Positions 54,142-63,756 of a stretch of 64,000 nucleotides of DNA are shown one piece after another. The stretch covers positions 1,509,888-1,573,887 of the forward strand of contig OY288106.1 in NCBI GenBank assembly GCA_958431155.1, in the 5' to 3' direction. This stretch comes from an uncultured candidatus Porisulfidus sp. GTDB lineage: Bacteria; Pseudomonadota; Gammaproteobacteria; Poriferisulfidales; Poriferisulfidaceae. A model generated the notes under the pieces. That model had not been told where the DNA came from. It saw nothing but the letters and a program-made list of their open reading frames with translations, and made no database searches. The translations under genes and the position numbers were made by a program. Positions within the stretch are counted from its first letter, which is position 1, and each line of letters opens with the position of its first letter.

Positions 54142-55233
54142 ATGGAGACTATGCTGCATCCATACAATCCGGACTACTCGGTTCCACCGGGGTGGGTCTT
54201 GGAGGAGCATTTGGAGGTACTGGGCATCTCACACGCCGAATTTGCACGGCGGTGCGGACGTTCATCGAAGTTGATTAGCGAAATCATTTCAGGCAAAGCT
54301 GTGCTTGCACCTAAGACGGCACTTGAGTTCGAAAGGGTCCTCGGTTTGGACGCCAGGATTTGGCTGGGAATCGAATCCAATTATCAACTTCACCGAGCAC
54401 GAGAGACGGAAAAGGAAACCACTTCGAAACGTGCCAAGTGGGCAACAAGCTTTCCGGTTAGCGAATTGGTCAGACGAGAATATATACAAAAGCCAGAATC
54501 AACTGCAGATGCGGTGTCCGAGTTACTGGCGTTCTTTGGTGTTGGCTCGATTGACGCATGGACCACGCGTTATGCGGCCGTTAATGTTGCCTATAGACAC
54601 TCTCAGAGTTTCTCAAGTGATGAAAAAGCACTAGCCACGTGGCTTCGTCTAGGTGAACTTGAGGCTGAGAACCAAAAATGTGAGGAATACAGCGAGACCC
54701 GGTTCAGGGATGCAACGCGACAGATTCGCAGTTTGACATGCGAGTCGGTAGAGAAAGCTATTCCGCATGCGACTAAGTTATGTAATCAGGCAGGAGTGGC
54801 GCTAGCACTGGTGCGTCCTTTGTCCGGCACCGCGTTGAGTGGGGCAGCTAGGTGGCTTTCTCCAAAGAAGGCAGTAATTCAGTTGAGCGCACGTCACAAG
54901 TCTGACGATCACCTTTGGTTTAGTTTCTACCACGAAGCCGCACATATCCTGCTTCACAGCAAGAAAGATATTTTTGTTGATGCTGCGAGGAACGGAGATA
55001 CAGGTGCTGAGAAAGAGGCAGACGAATGGGCGTCAAAAACTCTTGTACCTAAAACCGAATGGGAGCGATTTGTCGCAACATTTCCACGGAGCAGGAATGC
55101 AGTTGAGATATTTTCTGATGAGCAGGGAGTAGCCCCCGGCATAATTGTGGGGATGCTGCAACATCAGGGGATATTGCCTTGGACACACCTGAACGGTCTT
55201 AAAGTAAAACTAGTATGGCGGAACCCCGAATAA
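54142..55233 (+). CDS. higA: HigA-type antitoxin fused to an ImmA/IrrE-like metallopeptidase domain
   Basis: 363 residues from ATG 54142, with GAGGGGG at 54126-54132. Residues about 15-75 form the HigA helix-turn-helix (PPGWVLEEHLEVLGISHAEFARRCG). Instead of ending near residue 100 as a simple HigA does, it continues with a long linker and a C-terminal M78 peptidase-like domain with HEAAH at 264-268 and a later acidic ADEWASKTLVP segment, the usual third-ligand region. Such long antitoxins are known; the peptidase part may control antitoxin turnover or sense a signal. It represses from the 53759 palindrome by inference. Confidence 0.85.
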   Translation: METMLHPYNPDYSVPPGWVLEEHLEVLGISHAEFARRCGRSSKLISEIISGKAVLAPKTALEFERVLGLDARIWLGIESNYQLHRARETEKETTSKRAKWATSFPVSELVRREYIQKPESTADAVSELLAFFGVGSIDAWTTRYAAVNVAYRHSQSFSSDEKALATWLRLGELEAENQKCEEYSETRFRDATRQIRSLTCESVEKAIPHATKLCNQAGVALALVRPLSGTALSGAARWLSPKKAVIQLSARHKSDDHLWFSFYHEAAHILLHSKKDIFVDAARNGDTGAEKEADEWASKTLVPKTEWERFVATFPRSRNAVEIFSDEQGVAPGIIVGMLQHQGILPWTHLNGLKVKLVWRNPE

Positions 55234-55251
55234 CTTTGTAATGGCGGAGGT

Positions 55252-55350
55252 CTACCCCACCGGCAGCATGTGGGAGACATCATCAATTGCCGACAGTTGC
55301 AACGGGCAAAGGCTTTTCGGGGGATAAGATGGGCGCGGAGATTCGCTCAT
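55252..55350 (-). pseudogene. Decayed 5' remnant of the GT9 gene
   Basis: Reading left from 55350, the frame keeps MSESPRPSYPP, then diverges from the live GT9 protein at five of the first 31 residues (T13S, L16P, R18Q, G23D, M31V) and stops at TAG 55252-55254 after 32 codons. Six of the eight base changes are GC to AT. The lost Gly23 and Arg18 belong to the conserved LRLSAIGDV block, so this copy is not functional. Confidence 0.88.
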
Positions 55351-55398
55351 GCAACAACGGATGCCGGAAGACGGGCGGGGTCATATCGTATACGACCC
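55261..55398. repeat. Right copy of the 138-bp direct repeat flanking higBA
   Basis: Mate of 53521-53658. It contains the live 5' end of the Kdo kinase gene and the decayed GT9 start. All 8 differences between the copies fall in the GT9-only half, before the shared CATG start site; the kinase-start side is identical. Confidence 0.92.
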
Positions 55399-56080
55399 CG
55401 AATGGCTTTCAGAGGCGACGCCGGAACTTTTCGACCCACACCACCTGAGCGTGCAGGGAATGCTGTCCAGTTTCGGCAGTGGACGAGGCACGGTCTGGCT
55501 GTTTCGCTACGAGGGCAAAGAGTACGCATTGCGGCATTACCACCGGGGGGGCATGGTGGCGCAATTTCTGGGCGACCGCTATCTGTGGACAGGGCTGAAT
55601 CGGTCGCGTCCGGCGAAGGAGGCCAAGATTCTGCGCCAATTGGCAGGTCAGGGGCTGCCCGTGCCCAATCCGGTAGCCTGGAGGGTGACTCGCAGCGGTC
55701 TGATGTATCGCGCCGACCTGATCGTAACCCGGATTTCCCGTGCCCGTTCCCTCACCCAGATCCTGCGCGAGAGAGATTTGGCGGCGGCCGAGTGGGAGAA
55801 CCTCGGTGCACTGCTGCGCCGGTTTCATGACTTGCAGGTCTGGCATGCCGACCTCAACCTGAGCAACATCCTGTTGCGCCCCCCGGGTGATTTTTTCCTG
55901 GTTGACTTTGATCGGTGCAGAGCCCGGTTCGGGAAACTCTGGAAACAACGTAACCTCAAACGCCTCCACCGATCCTGTCTCAAGGAGCAGGCGCAGAACC
56001 GGGAGTTTCACTTCAGGGAACAGGATTTCGACACCCTGCTGCAGGGATACGCCCGAGGGGCGTCCGCGACCGATTCATAG
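55349..56080 (+). CDS. kdkA: 3-deoxy-D-manno-octulosonic acid kinase
   Basis: 243 residues. KdkA phosphorylates Kdo in the LPS inner core. It is an RIO/protein-kinase-like fold: EYALRHYHRGGM holds the ATP Lys-equivalent region, WHADLNLSNILL is the catalytic loop with Asp and Asn, and FLVDFDRCR the metal-binding DFD. It lies in an LPS cluster with GT9 and waaA. Its start region is part of the right repeat copy, which also carries 88 bases upstream that probably hold its old promoter, formerly inside the GT9 gene. Confidence 0.93.
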   Translation: MQQRMPEDGRGHIVYDPEWLSEATPELFDPHHLSVQGMLSSFGSGRGTVWLFRYEGKEYALRHYHRGGMVAQFLGDRYLWTGLNRSRPAKEAKILRQLAGQGLPVPNPVAWRVTRSGLMYRADLIVTRISRARSLTQILRERDLAAAEWENLGALLRRFHDLQVWHADLNLSNILLRPPGDFFLVDFDRCRARFGKLWKQRNLKRLHRSCLKEQAQNREFHFREQDFDTLLQGYARGASATDS

Positions 56081-56110
56081 GCGGTAGGTCCGCGTTTCGG
56101 GAAAATCACG

Positions 56111-57184
56111 ATGCGGCGGCGCGAATTTTTGGGCGCGGGTGGAGCCACTGTGGCCGCCGGGCTAGGCCCGGCCCGGCGAGCGGGTGCCGATGAGCCGTTG
56201 CGCTGGAAAATGGTGACCGCCTGGCCGAAAAACCTCCCTGGAATTGGCACTGGCGCGGAGTTTTTGGCGCAGTCTATCGGCGAGATGTCTGGCGGGCGCC
56301 TGCAAGTGCAGGTCTATGGCGCCGACGAACTGGTGCCCGCCTTCGAGGTATTCGATGCGGTCAGCCAAGGTGCGGCGCAGATGGGCCATGGCGTCTCCTA
56401 TTACTGGAAGGGGAAAAACCCGGCATTCCATTTCTTTTCCACCTTGCCGTTCGGCATGACCGCCAACGAAATGAACGGTTGGCTGTACAAGGGGGGCGGC
56501 ATGGAGTTGTGGGAGGAAGCCTACGCCCCGTTTGATGTTGTACCTTTGGCCGCCGGCAATTCAATGGTTCAGATGGGGGGCTGGTTCAAGCGGGAAATCC
56601 ATCAAATTGAGGACTTTGAAGGTCTGCGCATGCGTATTCCGGGGCTGGGAGGCGAAGTGCTGCGCCGGGTCGGGGTCACGCCCGTGGCACTCAGCGGCAA
56701 GGAATTGCTGGTGGCACTGCAGACCGGTGCGATCGATGCCACCGAATGGACGGGGCCGTGGAACGACCTGGCATTCGGCCTGCACCGTGCCGCAAAATAC
56801 TATTATTATCCCGGCTGGCACGACCCCGGCACGACGCTGGAGTGCCTGGTCAGCCGCCCGGCGTTCGAAACGCTTCCGGGTGATCTCCAGGCCATCGTGC
56901 GGCATGCCGCCATGGCGGCCAACGGAGACATGATGGCCGACTTCACCGCACACAACAACGATGCGCTGAAGGTGCTGGTCGAGAAATACCAGGTCGAGCT
57001 CCGGCCATTCCCGCCGGAGATACTGCGCACTCTGCGGCAGCACACGGAAGCGGTCATCGAAGAAGTGGCCGGAGGCGATCCCTTCGTCCGGCGGGTGAAC
57101 GACAGCTACCAGGCGTTCTCTGCTCGGGTACGGGACTGGACCGCTATCTCAGAGAAAGCGTATTTGGATACGAGACTGGTGTGA
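56111..57184 (+). CDS. TRAP-type transporter periplasmic substrate-binding protein
   Basis: 357 residues. The N-terminus MRRREFLGAGGATVAAG is a twin-arginine signal. The DctP-like fold is evident: WKMVTAWPKNLPGIGTGAEFLA, the subunit-interface segment and the conserved Arg in LRMRIPGLGGEVLRRVG that holds the substrate carboxylate, followed by the GAIDATEWTGPWND block. This resembles the 2-oxo-acid-binding TakP branch. No DctQ or DctM membrane gene is next to it, so it is an orphan binding protein placed between the Kdo kinase and Kdo transferase genes. Confidence 0.9.
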   Translation: MRRREFLGAGGATVAAGLGPARRAGADEPLRWKMVTAWPKNLPGIGTGAEFLAQSIGEMSGGRLQVQVYGADELVPAFEVFDAVSQGAAQMGHGVSYYWKGKNPAFHFFSTLPFGMTANEMNGWLYKGGGMELWEEAYAPFDVVPLAAGNSMVQMGGWFKREIHQIEDFEGLRMRIPGLGGEVLRRVGVTPVALSGKELLVALQTGAIDATEWTGPWNDLAFGLHRAAKYYYYPGWHDPGTTLECLVSRPAFETLPGDLQAIVRHAAMAANGDMMADFTAHNNDALKVLVEKYQVELRPFPPEILRTLRQHTEAVIEEVAGGDPFVRRVNDSYQAFSARVRDWTAISEKAYLDTRLV

Positions 57185-57234
57185 ACATGCCACTGGAATC
57201 GGCCTATTGATACAAGCGGTATCTCTCCACAAGC

Positions 57235-58494
57235 CTAGTTCAGCACGGAGTAGTGGCGGAGGGTCTCCACATAGCGCTTGACCAACTGATTCCGGTTGCG
57301 GACGTGGATCTGCGCCCGTACGCCGATGCGTTCCGCCTCGTCCGGATGTTCCAGCCATCGCGAGAAAATCTGGCCTAGTTCTCCGAGATCCTCCACCTGT
57401 CGCAGGCCGCCGTCATCCTGTAAAGCCCGAACTTCCGCTTCGAAATGCTCGGTGTGCGGTCCGACCACGCAGGCTTTGCCCAGCGTAGCAGGCTCCAGCA
57501 CATTGTGTCCGCCACGTTCGACCAGCGAGCCGCCGACAAATACGAATGATGCGTGCCGCATCCACCACAGGGCTTCGCCCAGCGTGTCGGCCAGATAGAC
57601 TTGGTCATCCGGTCGCGGCTGTTTATCCCGCGAGTGCAGCCCCACCTTCAGGTTCATTGACTCGAGAATCTTCACGATTTCCGGTGCGCGATCCGGATAG
57701 CGCGGCATCAACACCAGCAAATGATCTTTAGAATCAAAGGTTTGCCACAATTGTGCAATCAGCCTTTCTTCATCCCCATGCGTGGATGCGGCCAGCACGT
57801 AGGGGCACTGGATTGGCGCGGTATCCGGTACATCTTCGGCTACGGTTGCGTACTTGATGTTGCCTAGGTTCTCGATTTTGTCGGTCGGCGCGCCCAATGC
57901 GGCGAAACGTGCGGCATCTTTCTCGCTGCGTGCCAGGATGCAGCGTAGTTGCTGCGCCGCCTGACGCAGCGCAGGGCGGAGTGGGACAGGGGAATTCTCT
58001 GTCCGGCGCGACAGGCGGGCGTTGATCAGTGCCATAGGGATGCCCATCCTGCACGCGACTCCGAAGAAGTTAGGCCACAATTCCGTTTCCATAATCAACA
58101 TGGCTTCGGGATGCAGGCGTTTTAGCCAGCGCCGAACGACCGAGACATGATCCAAAGGGAAATAGATGCAGGGGATGTCCGCCAGTAATGTGCGTGCCAT
58201 GCGCCGTCCGGTTGGAGTCCCGACACTAATGAACAGGGGTTGTCCGTCTTCAAGCAGTTTCCGTGCCAGCGGCAAGGCCGCGCGGACCTCGCCAACCGAA
58301 CAGCAGTGCAGGCAGACTCGGCCTTTCAGGCCTGTGGGCAGTCCGTAGGCGTAACGCTGACGTAGGTAACGCCTGCCGCCATCGCGCAGGGCGCGCAATG
58401 CGGTATACAGAAACGCGGGAATAGCGGCCGTGAATACAAGCGCGCGATAGGTCAGGGGGGCGCGGCTTTCCGGTTCCGGCTTCAAAATATTCAA
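57235..58494 (-). CDS. waaA: Kdo transferase WaaA
   Basis: 419 residues from TTG 58494, which overlaps the tolC stop as TTGA. WaaA attaches Kdo residues to lipid IV-A. An N-terminal membrane anchor (LVFTAAIPAFLYTALRAL) precedes the GT-B fold with CSVGEVRAALPLAR, METELWPN with the catalytic Glu, and FVGGSLVERGGHNVLEPATLGKACVVGPH. Translation is coupled to tolC. Confidence 0.96.
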   Translation of the reverse strand: MNILKPEPESRAPLTYRALVFTAAIPAFLYTALRALRDGGRRYLRQRYAYGLPTGLKGRVCLHCCSVGEVRAALPLARKLLEDGQPLFISVGTPTGRRMARTLLADIPCIYFPLDHVSVVRRWLKRLHPEAMLIMETELWPNFFGVACRMGIPMALINARLSRRTENSPVPLRPALRQAAQQLRCILARSEKDAARFAALGAPTDKIENLGNIKYATVAEDVPDTAPIQCPYVLAASTHGDEERLIAQLWQTFDSKDHLLVLMPRYPDRAPEIVKILESMNLKVGLHSRDKQPRPDDQVYLADTLGEALWWMRHASFVFVGGSLVERGGHNVLEPATLGKACVVGPHTEHFEAEVRALQDDGGLRQVEDLGELGQIFSRWLEHPDEAERIGVRAQIHVRNRNQLVKRYVETLRHYSVLN

Positions 58495-59816
58495 TCAAGC
58501 AGGCTGTTCGCCCACTCGATGTCTTCCAAACTGAGTTGACCTGTGGCCTGGCGCAGGCGCAGGGTGTCAACAATGTAGTCGTAGCGGGTCTGCGAGTAGT
58601 CGCGTTCGGCGGCATACAGCCGGCTGGTAGCCTGCACCACGTCAACCGTATCGCGTGTGCCTGCCTCAAGGCCCGCTTCGTGAGCTTCCAGGTCCACCCG
58701 GGCGGATTCCAGTGCCCGTTCAAAGGCATGGACACGCGAGGTTCCGGCCGTGACATCGCGATAGGCGGAGCGGACATCCTGTTCAACCTCGCGCTGCGTG
58801 GATAACAACTCTGCTTGAGCGGCTTCCCGCTCGAACATGGCTTGACGAGTACGGTAATAAACCTCGCCCCCGGCCAGCAGAGGAACCTTCAGCTGGATCG
58901 AGATGCGGTCCGCGTTGGTCTTGGTGCCGGCAGGGCTGTACACGCCGCCGGTATCCTCGGTATCGTTCAGGCTGGCGTACAAGTCCAAGGTTGGCCAGTG
59001 TTTGGCTTCCTCAAACCGCACGGTGTGGCGGGCCACATCCAGTTCACGCTTTCGGATCAGGTAGTCCAGATTGTGTTCCAGCGCCGCCTCGGTCCATTTC
59101 TGGATGTCGGCTGGTTCTGGCGGGACCGGGCGAAGCCGGCCCGACAGGGAGGCCAGATTCTGATGCGGGTGCCCGGTAATCACGGTCAGGGCTTCCAGCT
59201 GGTTCTCCAGAAGGTTTTGAGCCTCTATCTCCCGTGCTACCGCCAAGTCGTAGGAGGCCTGGGTTTCCTTGACCTCAACGATGGCGGTCAACCCGACCTG
59301 GAAACGGGCCTCGGCCTGCTCCAGTTGCAGGGCGATGGCGTCTTTCTCCTTGCGTGAGAACAGGGCGTCATCTTGGGCGGCCAGGACATCGAAATAGGCT
59401 TCGGCCGTCCGAACGATCAGTTTCTGACGGACCGCGTCACGTTGCGCCAGCGCTCGGGCGGTGTTGGCGCCGGCGCGATCCAGCTCGACGTACAGGTCGT
59501 GGTGGTACAGGGTTTGCGACAAGGTCAGCCGGTCGTTCCGGGTGGTGTAGCGGGCGCGACCGCTTCTTCCGAAGCTCTCTCCCTCGACCGACTGCCGGGT
59601 TTCGGAAAGGTTGTATTCGAACGAGACGTGCGGCAACAGGTTCGCCAAGGCGATAGAGTCCCCTTGGGCGGTGGCTTGGTAGCGAGCCTCGACCACTTGC
59701 AATTCGGCATCGTTCTGTTGGGCCAGCAGGTAGATGTTGAGCAGGTCATCGCCAGCATGCGCGATCCCGGTCAGGTTGCACGCGAACAAGATCGCGAGGC
59801 GCTTGGAAAAATTCAT
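58491..59816 (-). CDS. tolC: TolC-family outer membrane efflux protein
   Basis: 441 residues from ATG 59816. A signal peptide ends at GIAHAG. The long helices (two OEP repeats, with LLNIYLLAQQNDAELQV at the start of the first and VRFEEAKHWPTLDLYASLND in the second) match TolC, the trimeric exit duct for type I secretion and RND pumps. The GLVDVVQATSRLYAAERDYSQTR-like segment near the C-terminus is typical. It lies in the conserved pcm-rhodanese-tolC-waaA order. Confidence 0.95.
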   Translation of the reverse strand: MNFSKRLAILFACNLTGIAHAGDDLLNIYLLAQQNDAELQVVEARYQATAQGDSIALANLLPHVSFEYNLSETRQSVEGESFGRSGRARYTTRNDRLTLSQTLYHHDLYVELDRAGANTARALAQRDAVRQKLIVRTAEAYFDVLAAQDDALFSRKEKDAIALQLEQAEARFQVGLTAIVEVKETQASYDLAVAREIEAQNLLENQLEALTVITGHPHQNLASLSGRLRPVPPEPADIQKWTEAALEHNLDYLIRKRELDVARHTVRFEEAKHWPTLDLYASLNDTEDTGGVYSPAGTKTNADRISIQLKVPLLAGGEVYYRTRQAMFEREAAQAELLSTQREVEQDVRSAYRDVTAGTSRVHAFERALESARVDLEAHEAGLEAGTRDTVDVVQATSRLYAAERDYSQTRYDYIVDTLRLRQATGQLSLEDIEWANSLLD

Positions 59817-59847
59817 AACCGAACCAGTGTGGTCGTCCTGTGTTGCA

Positions 59848-60171
59848 CTAGTACGTCGGGACAGCCGGGTCGACCTGCCGCGCCCAGGCATCGATCCCCC
59901 CGTCAAGATTCAGGACATTGGAGAACTGCATGTGCTGTTCGAGGAACAGGCCGACCGAGCGGCTGCGGACTCCATGATGGCAGAGAACCACGGTTTCCCG
60001 GTCTGGATCCAACTCCTGTAGCCGGGCAGCCAACTCTCCCATAGGAATGCAGTGGCTGTGCGGCAGGCAGGCCCGTTCGACTTCCCAGGGCTCACGGACA
60101 TCCAGAAGTAACGGCAACGGAGCGTCCGAGTCCAGGCGCCGTTTGAGTTCGGCGGGGGAGATGTTTTGCAT
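59848..60171 (-). CDS. Single-domain rhodanese
   Basis: 107 residues from ATG 60171. A rhodanese fold with LLLDVREPWEVERACLPHS and the active-site loop LCHHGVRSR, whose Cys carries the persulfide, then LDGGIDAWA. It transfers sulfane sulfur, for example to cyanide or a protein acceptor. It follows pcm by two bases and precedes tolC; the frame open upstream to 60330 overlaps pcm and is not part of it. Confidence 0.93.
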   Translation of the reverse strand: MQNISPAELKRRLDSDAPLPLLLDVREPWEVERACLPHSHCIPMGELAARLQELDPDRETVVLCHHGVRSRSVGLFLEQHMQFSNVLNLDGGIDAWARQVDPAVPTY

Positions 60172-60173
60172 GG

Positions 60174-60812
60174 TCAGGCGGCGGCAGCCGGAGGAACAAT
60201 GGGATCCAATTCCAGTTCGAACAGACTCTTTGGGGCGGTTGTCCCGTGCGGGTATTGCCGAATCAGACGGGCTTCCATCACGGGAGGGCGACCGACCACG
60301 ACGAACAGGCGGCCGAAGGGTTTCAACCATTGCTCGAAATGGGGGTCGTAGTCCGGCATCGAGGCGGCAATCACCACCGCATCATAGCGGATATGCGTCC
60401 GGAAGGACCAGGCATTCATTGCGTGCACGGAAGCCTCGGGGCCTTCCAGGGCGGACCAGGCTTTTTCCGCGGTTTCCGCGAGTTCAGGATGAATTTCGAG
60501 ACTGTCGACCTGGGCGCCGAGATGTCGCATGCAGGCGGTCAAAAATCCCGAGCCTGTGCCAACCTCCAGAACGTGTTCTCCCGGCTGCAATTCAAGGGAC
60601 TGCAGCAGGAGCCCCTGGTTGCGGGGCGACATCATATGCTGGCCGCAAGGCAGTGGAATGGCCGTGTCGGCAAAAGCTTGACGGGCATGTTCGGGGGGGA
60701 CGAAATCTTCCCGATGGACGGCCCGAAAGGCGGTCAGCACGCGTGGGTCGAGAACCGAGCTTCCGCGCAATTGCTGCTCTACCATGTTGCGGCGTGCCGT
60801 CTCGATTTCCAT
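60174..60812 (-). CDS. pcm: Protein-L-isoaspartate O-methyltransferase
   Basis: 212 residues. It methylates isoaspartyl residues for protein repair. VLTAFRAVHREDFVPPEHARQAFADTA is the family start, HMMSPRNQGLLLQSLELQPGEHVLEVGTGSGFLTA holds SAM motif I, and the fold ends with the typical GRLFVVVG strand. Some relatives in this position lack the canonical NTEG-like signature, so activity is likely but not proven. It heads the pcm-rhodanese-tolC-waaA group. Confidence 0.88.
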   Translation of the reverse strand: MEIETARRNMVEQQLRGSSVLDPRVLTAFRAVHREDFVPPEHARQAFADTAIPLPCGQHMMSPRNQGLLLQSLELQPGEHVLEVGTGSGFLTACMRHLGAQVDSLEIHPELAETAEKAWSALEGPEASVHAMNAWSFRTHIRYDAVVIAASMPDYDPHFEQWLKPFGRLFVVVGRPPVMEARLIRQYPHGTTAPKSLFELELDPIVPPAAAA

Positions 60813-60896
60813 GAATGGGGGGATGGTTGCGCACCTTTCCGGGCGCGCTATTTTAACAAGATTGCGGGACCGTCGGGGGGTGTTTTCCGGCAGAAG

Positions 60897-62831
<1,935 letters not shown>

Positions 62832-62919
62832 TCAAGGCCTGCGCGAAAAACTTTGCTGGAGCCAAGGGTGGCACTCGATTTAACCGGCATGAGAATGAGA
62901 CCGCGGTGGGCCGGGGGAT

Positions 62920-62948
62920 TTGCGCCTGGACGCGGTTTCTGCTAAAGT
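62920..62948 (+). promoter_or_regulatory. rpmB: rpmB-rpmG promoter
   Basis: TTGCGC at 62920-62925, a 17-base spacer and TAAAGT at 62943-62948, with start expected near 62955 and the rpmB ATG at 62976. GAGG lies 8 bases before the ATG. Confidence 0.6.
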
Positions 62949-62975
62949 TCGCCGCTCAAGTTTGAGGCTTCTCTC

Positions 62976-63212
62976 ATGTCACGGATCTGCCAGGTTACCG
63001 GCAAGCGCCCGATGTCGGGCAACAACGTTTCGCACGCGCACAACAAGACGCGGCGGCGTTTCCTGCCGAACCTCCACACTCAGCGCTTCTGGGTGGAAAG
63101 CGAGAACCGCTGGGTCAAGTTGCGGGTTTCCCGAAAGGGGATGCGGATCATCGACAAGAAGGGCATTGAAGCGGTATTGAGCGAAATCCGCAACCGCGGC
63201 GTCCGGGTCTGA
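62976..63212 (+). CDS. rpmB: 50S ribosomal protein L28
   Basis: 78 residues, basic, with the L28 pattern [31 protein letters not shown] in its first half (quoted here in short: [21 protein letters not shown]). It is a large-subunit protein. rpmG follows after 5 bases, the standard pair. Confidence 0.98.
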   Translation: MSRICQVTGKRPMSGNNVSHAHNKTRRRFLPNLHTQRFWVESENRWVKLRVSRKGMRIIDKKGIEAVLSEIRNRGVRV

Positions 63213-63217
63213 CGGTC

Positions 63218-63385
63218 ATGGCCAAGGCGGTTCGCGAGAAAATCAAACTGGTTTCAAGTGCCGGCACGGGTCACTACTACACGACGACCAAGAACAAGCG
63301 CGCGGCGACCGGCAAGATGGAAATCAAGAAGTACGACCCGGTCGTACGCAAGCACGTCCTCTACAAGGAATCCAAGATCAAGTAA
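63218..63385 (+). CDS. rpmG: 50S ribosomal protein L33
   Basis: A 55-residue protein, too short for a 60-residue cut-off. It reads [14 protein letters not shown] at the start, [11 protein letters not shown] in the middle and ends KESKIK, the classical L33 of gammaproteobacteria without the zinc CxxC pairs. It is co-transcribed with rpmB. Confidence 0.98.
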   Translation: MAKAVREKIKLVSSAGTGHYYTTTKNKRAATGKMEIKKYDPVVRKHVLYKESKIK

Positions 63386-63427
63386 GAGCCGGGCTGTTCC
63401 GCCGGGCTTCCCCGTTAAAACCTCCGG

Positions 63428-63736
63428 CTACTCCGGGCAGGGACAGGCGCATTCGCCGCGGTTGCTCCAGCAGCATGCGCCCTGAGTGTCTTGGGCCTGA
63501 TCCTTCCAGACGCCGCAACTGCCGCCGGTAGTTCTTTGGCCCAGCGGGTCCTTGATGCGAAATCCATACCGGTCCTTCACCGTCACGGTGACGTATTTGG
63601 CGGCGGGCTCTTCGGCGGTTGCGGTTTCGGATTGCGCGTCCTCATCATCGAACCAGGAGACGACCTCGTCCATGGTTCCGCAACCTGCCAAGGCGAGAGG
63701 AAGGAGAAACGCCAGAACCCAAAGATGTTTTTTCAT
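63428..63736 (-). CDS. Cys-rich lipoprotein of unknown function
   Basis: 102 residues from ATG 63736. The signal ends in the lipobox LALAGC, so Cys19 is lipidated. An acidic linker (DDEDAQSETATAEEP) leads to a beta-prone segment and a C-terminal tail with seven Cys spaced as C-x12-16-CC-x5-C-x-C-x-C in GSCGVWKD and ACCWSNRGECACPCPE. The cluster could bind a metal or form disulfides in the periplasm. I do not recognise the family. The frame upstream to 63844 lacks signal-like sequence. Confidence 0.72.
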   Translation of the reverse strand: MKKHLWVLAFLLPLALAGCGTMDEVVSWFDDEDAQSETATAEEPAAKYVTVTVKDRYGFRIKDPLGQRTTGGSCGVWKDQAQDTQGACCWSNRGECACPCPE

Positions 63737-63756
63737 TGGCGTGGGGAATTGAAGGG

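Noticed and set aside
53659-55260. Insertion sequence or transposon carrying higBA
   Set aside because: No transposase, integrase or terminal inverted repeats, and the 138-bp flanking duplication is too long for a transposon target site.
63386-63427. Rho-independent terminator after rpmG
   Set aside because: The GCCGGGC repeats are direct rather than inverted; only a bulged short stem can form and the T-run is poor.
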